64,000 nt of DNA from Liriodendron chinense (taxonomy: Eukaryota > Streptophyta > Magnoliopsida > Magnoliales > Magnoliaceae): NCBI GenBank assembly GCA_003013855.2, contig ML058460.1, positions 1,426,001 through 1,490,000 on the forward strand, read 5' to 3'. Every line of letters begins with the position of its first letter. The first letter of the stretch is position 1. The position numbers were made by a program, and so were the translations under genes. Under the pieces are notes generated by a model. The model did not search any database. It was not told where the DNA came from and saw only the letters and a program-made list of their open reading frames with translations. Of the stretch, positions 55,801-64,000 are shown one piece after another.

Positions 55801-57112
55801 TTTGAAGCCTCACCACCATCTTTCAGATCTGCTTCCTCAGATTGTGTGGTCGCACATCAGTGATACAGGTCTATGCACCTCGCGTAGGGAAGATAGCTGG
55901 GTCTGGCCTCTCGATTCCTCTGGTCTCATGTCAGTCAAATCAGGCAGAGCCTCTAACAGAGCATGTGGCGCCCGAAAGGACTGGGCAAATTGGGTTTGAC
56001 ATCACAAACTGCCCCCTAAGATATCCAACCTGGTGTGGCGGATCATCCATGGGGCTATACCAGTTGACGACAGAATTTAGACGAAGGGTATTTACTTAGC
56101 TTCCAAATGTTCCTGCTGCTGGACAGACTTGCTGCAGCGCCCCCAATCAGAATCCATCTCCCACCTATTCATCGCTAGTGAGCTCGCTAGCAAGGTATGG
56201 AATTTCTTCATGCCTAGTTTCGAGATTGCCCCGTGTGTGGATCGATCAGTGTTGGGCAGGCTCACGCGTTGGTGGTCAGTCTCTGCCGCTAGAAAAGATA
56301 CTCGCGATGCTTCAGCAATCACCCCCCTTTTGATTCTGTGGGAAATCTGGAACACCAGGAATGCTCGTAGATCGGAGGACTCGCGGGAGGAAGCGGTGCA
56401 TACAATTGGCAAGATAAATAGGTGGCTATGCAGGATCTGCCCGCCTAAGTCGTGCGAGGGAACGATCTCCGTGGATGTCCCGTCCATGAACGATAAGGCC
56501 AGGAGCTCTGTCAAATGGCAGAAACCGCCAGCAGGTTGGACCAAATTGAATGTTGATGGTTCGGCTAGGGGAAACCCAGGAGCAGCAGGAGGTGGGGGAG
56601 TTTGCAGAGGTTCCAGAGGAGAGATTATCTTCGCCTACACGCTCGGCTACGGTATAGGATCAAACAACGAGGCAGAGATAAAAGCCATGTATGACGGAAT
56701 CCTTCTTTGTAGGCAGCAAGGTTTGGACAGAGTTGAAGTGGAGAGCGACTCGCTCATGGTGATTGATACACTGACAGATCTCAACAAGAAAATCTGGAAA
56801 TGGTGGTATTGGAAGGAGAGGATAAACAGGCTCATCTCCACAGGAGAATTCACAATCAACCATGTACCTAGGGAAGGGAATTCAGTGGCTGACAGGTTGG
56901 CACGCTGGGGAAGTGAAGCTCAACTCAAGAAGAATTTTACCAGTTTGGCTAATCTGCCTCAGGAAATCCGTGGTCTCATCTTCCTCGACAAAATCGGTCT
57001 TCAGAATCTCGCTATCCGTGAGGAGGTTCAGCAGTCTTTGCGCAGCCCCTTCCACCTTCGAGATGGAAGGGTAGTGTCTTACGATAGGCAGCCTCGAAAT
57101 CTTTTTGTTTGA
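52871..57112 (+). pseudogene. LINE ORF2: endonuclease, reverse transcriptase, RNase H; five stop codons
   Basis: A single frame of 1413 codons. The APE endonuclease (residues 1-240) has N-V-R-G-I-G, L-L-E-P, C-G-D-F-N-A-V-L, T-W-S-N-N, R-L-D-R-A and S-D-H-A-P. RT has A-P-G-P-D-G, F-R-P-I-S-L, K-L-D-M-E-K-A-Y-D, G-L-R-Q-G-D-P-L-S-P and L-L-Y-A-D-D (about 54923-54940). A zinc-binding RVT segment follows (H-H-K-L-P-P-K-I), then RNase H with N-V-D-G-S-A-R-G-N-P-G, N-N-E-A-E, E-S-D-S and V-A-D-R-L-A, so all four acidic positions are present. Stops are TAG 53636, TAG 53900, TAG 54716, TGA 55997 and TAG 56078; at 53900, 54716 and 55997 the family normally has Trp. The element cannot make active enzyme itself. 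Confidence 0.9.
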
Positions 57113-57198
57113 GGTTCCCTGAATGAGTGTCTGTAATTGTCCGGGCTGTTGCCTTTTGTGAATAAATTTTTTCTTTTAAAAAAAAAAAAAAAAAAAAA

Positions 57199-57358
57199 GG
57201 TCCAGAGAGAGAGAGAGAGGGTGGGCGGGTTGCAATGTTTGGCCCCGAGAGAGAGAGGGAGGGAGAGAGGGAGGGCGGCAAGTTGTGATGTCTGGACGTG
57301 AGTGGGAGACAAAGGAAGGGAGAGAGATGTGTGTTTTGTTGGAGGGGGTGTTTTGAGG

Positions 57359-57393
<35 letters not shown>

Positions 57394-57919
57394 GGCAGAT
57401 TGCCTTTTTAAAAATACAATATTGAATACTTAACGGTGTTAGTTTATTGACTAACAGCGAAAAAGCTAGGCAGGTTGTAGGAAAGAATTTAAAAGCAGCT
57501 GCTTTTTTTGGAATTCAACCAAAATATAGGCAGCCTTTTGGTATTGTCTCTTTTTAAATTGAATACAAGCCCTTAAAATTTTTCTAAAATATCCACAGAT
57601 GATGATGGTCGGACTCATCCTTCCAGCATCAGTTTCTCATGGTGGCCTGTGTAGCATAAGATCCAGAACAACATCGTATTTTTTTAGAGGTACTGTTGCA
57701 AGTTTGGAATGTGTTTACAGATCACACACTTTCCTTCGCCATACATCTCAGCTGCCTTCCTCTACAAGACCAAAACTACTTTTGTACTCTTCCGGTTTAT
57801 TTGATATTAGATGCTACTGCTACATTGTTTTTATTTAGATTTTATACCATTCTACGATGTTTTTTTTTTTTTTTTTTATAGGTTTTGTATTATCTCCGTG
57901 GTTGATCTCAACTTTCCTT
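57199..57919. other. Purine-rich repeat and spacer
   Basis: GGTCCAGAGAGAGAGAG and GGCCCCGAGAGAGAGAGG units (57199-57360) and a T29 run (57363-57391) are followed by AT-rich sequence and another T17 run (57859-57875). The open frames here reflect these runs. No gene is recognised. Confidence 0.45.
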
Positions 57920-58127
57920 TTCGTCAATATATATAATTCTCGTAGTACTATCCACCCTTCTAACAATTGTAAGAAATCACTTCATCAGTTTATTCTTCAA
58001 GCTGAGCTAAATAAATTCAAGACTGCCCAAAGGCATGAAAAACTAAAGATATAAGAAGAAAAGAAAAGAAAAGAAAAAATAATAATAATTAAAAAAGAAA
58101 AAAAGAAGTAGGCAGTCAAGCTCGAAA

Positions 58128-60388
58128 TCACATCTTTTTGTAACATTCCATGGCCCAATGGTCATATGCAACGCATACGACACCAAAACCAGCAAACCCA
58201 GCCGCTTCGGCGAATGCTTCAAACTCCTTCACTGTTTTCTTCCTTCCTGCACTGAAGGCAGAAATAGCTACATCAACCTGGAAGATTCCTTGAGCTGCCA
58301 CATTCTCCTCAACGGTATCTGGAAGTGCCGGTTCCATGATGATCACCTTTCCGGATGCAGGTAGTGCATTGTAGCAATTCTTTAGAATATCCACACACTT
58401 CTCGTCCTCCCAATCCGTGAGTACACCCTTCAAGTCACACACACTCTTTAGTCTAATTTGTTCCAAACACACCACTAACAGAGCTCATTATGTGGAAATT
58501 CAGGATAGTATCTTTAATCTAAAATGCAAAAAATAATTAATTTAATGGCCTTTAACAAGGCCTTATGTTTACGGATGGTGGGATATGATGGGTCCAACAT
58601 CCAATTTGGTGCCATGGCCCACCCACATGAAACTATGTAAATTGCACATGGCCAGCGTCCACTGTACATGGGATTGGTGACAGATTCGGCTCATGCCAAG
58701 CCAGGATCCATTTCCATTTATATGAAGAAGTTGATCAGATTATAGATACGTCCCGAGCTCAACCATTGTATATATAAATTAGAATGGAGATGCGCTCTGG
58801 TGGAGCCTCATTTAAGATGGTTAACAAACCCGGGGAGGGGTTTTGGCCAATGAGAAACCAGCACAAATGCACTCTGTGCCTGAAGCAGGAACCTCAAACG
58901 TGACCTATTGCCCAGGCCTGAAAGCTTACTAAGTCATCAATGTCTGTCTACCCACACAAACCTTATGTTAGAGTCCCTTGATATACATTGGTAGGTCATC
59001 CTCTAACAGCTTGAGCTTTTAGATCAACTGGTGGTGATTTCAGATGGTATCAAAGGGGAAGGTTAAGTGTTTGAATCCGGAATTCAGCGAGTGAGACGTG
59101 TAATGGCAACCTGGGCTCACCTTGACTAAAATGGCATCTGCACTTGGAATGCCAACGAACATATCTCCCCCAACATGCTCCACACCTGCATCCAATATTA
59201 CCCAATCTTTTTAGTTTCACTCATAATCCTGGATAGAAATCAACACAAGGATTTACTAGCATCTCATGTGTGCATGACTTCCAACCCATCAAAAGAATTG
59301 GTCCTACCACGAAGATTGCCTGGTGGCTCATCGAGTGGACCAAACTCAGGATGAAAGGGATGGCTGTCAATCTGATCAGAAAACCGTGCATGTGGACCAG
59401 GCTAGTCTATGTGCCATTCTGTCTTTATACCATTGCCAACCTTCTGAATCTACGGGATGTCACACAAATGGGATGTGCTGAACTTTAATTAAGGAGTTTA
59501 ATTAACTAGCTGTAATTGAGAATTATAGGTATATAAAAATGTATATCTAAACATGGTATATACCTGGGTAATCAGGTGCATCGGCGACTACATGGGGCAA
59601 GTCCAAATTGATACCCTTAATATGAGGGTATTTGGAGATAATCATGTGAAGCGAGGCATCAGTCCCACCTCCGACTGTGACAACCCGCTTAAATCCTTCA
59701 AAGCCCTTGTACATGTCTAGCATCTTCTTCATGATTATGGTGGAATGGTCTGACATTGCTTTATTAAAGAGGTTGCCCAGCCTGAGATCCACGTTGGTGT
59801 ACTCGTATGCATTCATCTCATGTGCCATATCAAACAATGCTCCCCCTTCAAGAATTGCATCTTTCAAGCAGTACCTAAAAAAAATTACCATGTGCCAAAC
59901 TTTAGTAAAAGGAAAGTGAAGCGTTCTCACATTGAGATAACACTAGAACAAGAGTGAAGCGTTGGTTTTCAGCTTACCAATTCTCCATCATAACCTTATC
60001 GTGGGTCAAGAGCAGCAAGGGCGCAACAGATACACCATCTTCATTCCTAACAAGAAATCTGCACACAGGAGCCAACCCATAGACCCTCTTGACTTGCCCG
60101 TCATCACGTGGGCTGAGAGTGCTAGTGAGAATGGAGTGGGTGGCCAGGAGGCGCATTATACGATCGAGCATCGCGGGCATTTGGGTTGTGTGTGGGGAGG
60201 TGAGAGGAAACCTCAGAAGCTGATAGGTAGGCCCCTGGCCCATGTCTGGCCATGATCTCAAGCATATCGAGTTCAATGGCCGCTTTCAAAACCATGGGGA
60301 GGACAGAGGCAGTAGCCAGTTGCATGGCAAACATGCAGTCCTCTTCCTTTTCGATGGACGTGTTTAGATGGTTGTTGATGAAACCCAT
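58128..60388 (-). pseudogene. COMT-like O-methyltransferase, copy 2 (frameshift in exon 1)
   Basis: Exons on the minus strand are 60388-59978, 59874-59564, 59185-59121 and 58427-58128, with the same borders as copy 1. A run of five C in copy 1 (codons 71-72) is three C here (near 60173-60178). This 2-bp deletion shifts the frame after residue 71, so only part of the dimerisation domain would be made. In exon 2 the SAM-loop V-G-G-G-T-G-A reads V-G-G-G-T-D-A, and L-G-M-Y reads L-D-M-Y. Exon 4 keeps the Trp that is a stop in copy 1 (G-V-L-T-D-W-E-D-E) but shares its Thr in place of catalytic His. Other differences are few (K/R, S/P, T/S and E/K in exon 1). The promoter and TATA box are retained. 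Inactive as it stands. Confidence 0.9.
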
Positions 60389-60484
60389 GTCTCTGATTGG
60401 TTTGGTACGTGCAGTGAGGAGAGGATGAATAAGAAAATCAGGAACTCGTTTGGTTGGGATGTTGGTTGCATAGGAATATCATAC

Positions 60485-60495
60485 ATTTATATAGC
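60485..60495 (-). promoter_or_regulatory. TATA box of OMT copy 2
   Basis: The minus strand reads CTATATAAATG about 100 bp upstream of the ATG at 60388, as in copy 1. Confidence 0.55.
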
Positions 60496-60704
60496 GTCCA
60501 TGTTCTGTCGTATTGTTCACAACGTGCTTGCGGCCCACAGACTACCGACCACACCAATAACTTTAATAGCAATAAAAATGCACGCGTTTTAAGCAAGGCA
60601 GGCGTCAAATGAAATTTTGTTAATTTTAAATTGGATAGTAGGAGCTGCGACGTTTCCTTGTGGAGTTTTGACATTTTTTTTTAAAATTTTTTTTGGCGAA
60701 CAGA

Positions 60705-61195
60705 AGAGGAAGCGGATTACGTCGTGGTAAAAGGCCACCGACCTGACATTGCAGGGCCCCACCATGATGTGTGTGTTGTATCCAAGCCATTCGTCCATTT
60801 GGTGGAATCTTTTTACGGCATGATCCCCAAAATGAGACATATCCAAAGCTCATGGGACCATACCACAGAAAGCAGTGGGGATTGAACGTTTACCATTGAA
60901 AACTTCTTTGGGGTCACAGAAGTTTTGGATCAATCTGATAATTATCAGATTTTCCCTTCCTCCAGGTCTGTGTGACCTTATGAATAGATTTGATGGAAAA
61001 TAATCATTAATGTGGACCTTAGAAAGGCTTTAAAGTTGGGAATCATTGTCCCAACTTCTTTCTGTGGTTTGGTCCACTTGAGCTTTGAATCTTCCTCATT
61101 TTTGGGTCTATACCCTAGAATGATCTCTCAAAATTGATGGACGGTTTGAATATAATATCATGTTGGGGCCCACTGAACTTAGAGCCACTATATTG
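60705..61195. mobile_element. Foldback Mutator-like unit in right OMT arm
   Basis: The counterpart of 2753-3243. Here the outer end is complete at the left (GAAGCGGATTACGTCGTGG). It fixes the order: foldback insertion first, arm duplication later. Confidence 0.75.
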
Positions 61196-61842
61196 TAGGA
61201 TGCTCCTTTCTAAATATTGCAACAAAAGTAGTACCTGCGCAATGTTATAGTCGTAATTAATATAAGCTGTTTATTACATTGCTTACAAATTAGCATTAAG
61301 TTAAAAGTAATTTTTCATTGGGATGATAATTATGGGTGGCACCTACTTGATGGACAATGGTTAAATTCCTTCATTACAGTAAATATATATACCTTTTTAT
61401 TATTATTATTAATACAGTAAATATACCTTGTTTATTACATGTCCTTTGGTCGGATGGTTGAAATTAAATACCATATCAAAGCGACCTTTGAGAAAGATCT
61501 GAAATCTTAATAAGCTTCGCCAGATGTTACATCAGACCATTATTTGGCCATCCATTTTATATACATTAATCAAATAGTTAGAATCACTATTTGAATCTGC
61601 TACCTTAACCGTTGAGTCTCAAAATCAATCAACTACATTTTGATTACAAAAGATAATGATCTACTGGATCATTCACGAAGGCAACGGTCATTCTCACCAT
61701 GGACGGTATCAAATACGAAATGATAAAACTAATTTTTTTGCCACCAATCAAAGTGATTTTTATGACAGATTGGCAACCAAAGGTAGGCCCCACATTATGT
61801 AAAACACAAACAGTTGCTGGGCAGCAGGGACGGTCTCTTCTG

Positions 61843-62880
61843 GCACTAAAACAAATTAGACTTTTTGCCGCGACTTTTTTAGCAACGAGTCAAGTTTCGT
61901 CACAAAAAGTTGACGTTTTGCGACGAGTTAGAAAGTCGTCGCAAACAATCAACTATTTGCGATGAGTTAAAAACTCATCACAAAAAAGTTGACTTGGTTG
62001 CGACGAACTACAATTGTCATCGCAAAACTTGTTGCAAATACTTTCACACGAATTTTTTAAAAGACTTTTCGTGACGAGTTTCAAATGTCGTCACAAAAAG
62101 TTAGTTTTTGCGATGAATTGGGTTATAGCAAAAAGTAATTTTTTCACTAAGACACAAAAGTCGTCGCAAAAAGTTACTTTTTGCAACGACTTGTTAAACT
62201 TGTTGCAAAAACACTTATTTAAACTATTTGCGACGAATATGGTTTCATCGCAAAAACGTACTATTTGCAACAAGATTTCAAATTGTCGCCAATAGTCAAC
62301 TTTTTTGCGACGAGCTCCAGCTGTCGTCGCAAAAACTTCTCGTGCGAATTTTTTTCGAGGGGGCGGGAAGGATTTTTAGCGACAAGTTTCAAACGTCGTC
62401 GCAAAAAAATCGCTTTTTCGACGAATTAGGTGTCGTGGCAAAAAATGATTTTTTGCCACGACACAATTCGTTGCAAAAAGTATCTTTTAGTGATGACTTA
62501 TTATACTCCTCACAAAACACTAATTTAGACTACTTGTGACGAATATGGTTTCATCACAAAAAAGTAGACTGTTTGCGATGAAATTTTAAAATGTCTCCAA
62601 TAGTCTCTTTTTTGCGACAAGCACCAACTATTATCACAAAAACTTCTCGAGCGAAATTTTTTTGTGAGGGCGGGAAGGATTTTTAGCGACGAGTTTCAAA
62701 CTTCGTCGTAAAAAAATCAATTTTTTGCGACGAATTGAGTGTCATTGCAAAAAGTAATTTTTTCCCACGACAAAAGTGGTTGCAAAAAATGTCTTTTAGT
62801 GACGACTTGTTATACTTGTTGCTAAAAATCCGCTTTTAGCGACGACTTATTATACTCATTACAAAAACATCAATTTAAAC
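61843..62880. repeat. GCGACGA-type subterminal array with CACTA-like start
   Basis: CACTAAAACAAATTAGAC (61843 on) resembles a CACTA terminus. It is followed by about 30 half-palindromic words of the type TTTGCGACGA...TCGTCGCAAA at 25-45 bp spacing, often as facing pairs (e.g. GCGACGAGTTAGAAAGTCGTCGC). Two longer blocks repeat: GCGGGAAGGATTTTTAGCGAC at about 62364 and 62672, about 308 bp apart, with their surroundings. Such arrays are transposase-binding subterminal repeats in CACTA elements. No transposase is in the window. Confidence 0.65.
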
Positions 62881-63145
62881 TATTTTGAAAAAAATAACAT
62901 TTTCAAAAATAAAATGAGCACTTTGAAAAAAAATTGATATGTTTAAAAAAATTTAGATTTTTAAAAAGAAACTGTGATTTTTTATTTTGAAAAAGAAAAT
63001 GAGAAGTTTGATAAAACAATAAGATTTTAGAAAAAAAAATTGTGTAGTTTTAAAAAAACCAACATTTTGGAAAAAGAGAAAAAAAAGAAGAAGGACAAGT
63101 TTGAGCCGCAACTTGCTGACCTCATGAAAGCTCAATAAATGTGTA
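62881..63145. other. A/T-rich stretch, nothing recognised
   Basis: Mostly runs of A and TTTAAAA words. It may be part of the CACTA-like element. A minus-strand frame of 77 codons here encodes mainly Phe, Leu and Lys and is composition-driven. Confidence 0.4.
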
Positions 63146-63480
63146 GTAATTGAGTGTCTCACCATTAACAATTTCAAATGGCCCATTCTAAGGTTTTAGT
63201 AATGTTTATTTGCAATCCAACTTGTTGATAATGTTAACAAGATTTGAGTGAAGAAAATTTAGAAAGATCAAATTTATCCAAAACTTTTGTGGCTTGCAAA
63301 AGTTTTATTTTTATTTTTAATGGTTATTCATAATTGTTTTTATTGATATGGCCCACCTGTGATTTATATCTGCATAATTTTTTGGATCACTTCCTAAAAT
63401 GAGATTTGAAAACATATGGATGGTTTGGATATATAGAAAATACATCAAGGTGGGCCCTACATTGTGAAACTTTTCGATTT
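63146..63480. mobile_element. Partial foldback Mutator-like unit
   Basis: Right half of the core: CCAACTTGTTGATAATG, AAACTTTTGTGGC, ATGGCCCACCTGTGATTTA, CCTAAAATGAG and TACATCAAGGTGGGCCC. The left half is missing. Confidence 0.55.
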
Positions 63481-63640
63481 CATTCCCAATCTCGTACACG
63501 GGTGAGCTTCATTCCTGTTGTTTTTTCAACATGTTGGTGGCTTGTCGACTGTACATGTGATATTTGAGATTTCCCTTTATCTGTCTATGTGCTCTTATGA
63601 ATAGTTTTCCTTCATCTACTTGTCTGCTCATTGATTAAAC

Positions 63641-64000
63641 GGTGGAAACCAATGTAGATCGCTTCATTAAGTTCCCGATGGACGATCGAACAGTGCGCAT
63701 TATCGATAATCTCTTGATTGACCTCCCAATAAAAAATCGAATGAGACAAAGTACTATCGACCATCTGGTCAACCTTCAATCAATGATCGAATGGTACAAA
63801 CCACCATAGATCATGTCATTAAGTCCCCGATTGAGGATTGAAGTGCACATCATCGACGATCACCTAATCAACTCCAATCGACAATCGAATGACACAAAGC
63901 GTTGTTGACTATCTGATCAACCTCCAATCCTCTAATAAAGGGTGGAAACCACTACACATCGCTTCATCAAGTCCTCGATCGATGATCGAGCAATGCACAT
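63641..64000 (+). repeat. 150-bp tandem repeat at window edge
   Basis: The unit start (GGTGGAAACC or equivalent, then AGATCGCTTCATTAAGT) occurs at 63641, 63791 and 63941, exactly 150 bp apart, with about 75-80% similarity judged by eye. CGATCGA and ATCGA words are frequent within it. It continues beyond the window, so this may be the edge of a satellite. Confidence 0.75.

Larger units (their letters stand above)
50352..57198 (+). mobile_element. Near full-length L1-type LINE with poly(A) tail
   Basis: It contains ORF1 and ORF2 in the plant L1 arrangement and ends with AATAAA (57161-57166) and a 21-base poly(A) (57178-57198). The 5' end begins with a 49-bp imperfect tandem duplication (GAGCGCCGTC at 50371 and 50420), possibly promoter repeats. 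Flanks share only AGGTCC, so a proper TSD is not established. No frameshift was found anywhere; the only lesions are six stop codons. Confidence 0.88.
57920..61820 (-). repeat. Right arm of the 3.9-kb inverted duplication
   Basis: Inverse of 1425-5943 without the solo LTR. The arm's outer border is CAACTGTTTGTGTTTTACATAATG on the minus strand at 61820. Beyond it a CACTA-like end begins (61843), and inside 57920 the match stops near ATTGACGAAAA. Confidence 0.9.

Noticed and set aside
57012..57312. Minus-strand frames rich in Ser-Leu-Pro downstream of the LINE
   Set aside because: They arise from GAGAGAGA repeats and the reverse of the LINE tail.
61860..62880. CRISPR-like array of regularly spaced repeats
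   Set aside because: The half-sites are degenerate, irregularly spaced and inverted, and the DNA is plant nuclear; CACTA subterminal repeats explain it better.

Overview
This window is nuclear DNA of a flowering plant. It has intron-containing plant genes, plant Copia elements primed by initiator tRNA-Met, a plant L1-type LINE with an RNase H domain, and hAT, Mutator-like and CACTA-type repeats. A very abundant foldback repeat with a GTGGGGCCCACC(A)TGATG core suggests to me, from memory only, a magnoliid such as the Magnolia, Liriodendron or laurel group. That placement is low confidence. Everything here was read by eye. Boundaries given with target-site duplications (TSDs) are exact; others are good to tens of bases.

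Genes: the only non-transposon protein-coding material is a caffeate-type (COMT-like) O-methyltransferase. It occurs as two head-out copies in a 3.9-kb inverted duplication whose arms lie 52 kb apart (1425-5943 plus strand, 57920-61820 minus strand), with an orphan last exon of a different paralogue between them (29639-29937, minus). Both main copies are broken, in different places. Copy 1 has a nonsense codon in exon 4. Copy 2 has a 2-bp deletion in exon 1 and a changed SAM-binding glycine. In both, the catalytic His of the last exon is replaced by Thr.

Layout: 1-1424, LINE debris; 1425-5943, left OMT arm with a solo LTR; 6-8.8 kb, foldback Mutator-like units, a clean hAT element and a CACTA end; 10-16.7 kb, microsatellite and a decayed Copia element between two direct repeats; 16.8-18.4 kb, foldback units; 19-21.4 kb, another Copia 3' half; 23.9-28.8 kb, a second copy of the opening LINE debris, a reverse LINE tail and a decayed Copia copy; 30.2-37.9 kb, the best-preserved Copia element (minus strand), with a long near-perfect palindrome at one end and a 2.1-kb solo LTR nested at its gag start; 38.5-50.3 kb, a dense graveyard of foldback Mutator-like units nested in each other and in a 5-kb hAT-type element; 50.36-57.2 kb, a nearly full-length LINE whose two ORFs are broken only by stop codons; 57.9-61.8 kb, right OMT arm; 61.8-64 kb, a GCGACGA-type subterminal array and a 150-bp tandem repeat running off the edge.

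The genes do not form an operon or a visible pathway. The window is mainly a record of nested transposition around a duplicated, pseudogenised OMT locus. The most unusual structures are the reciprocally damaged inverted OMT pair, the foldback family whose outer arms match within a unit but differ between units, and the 330-bp snap-back palindrome at the Copia primer-binding site.
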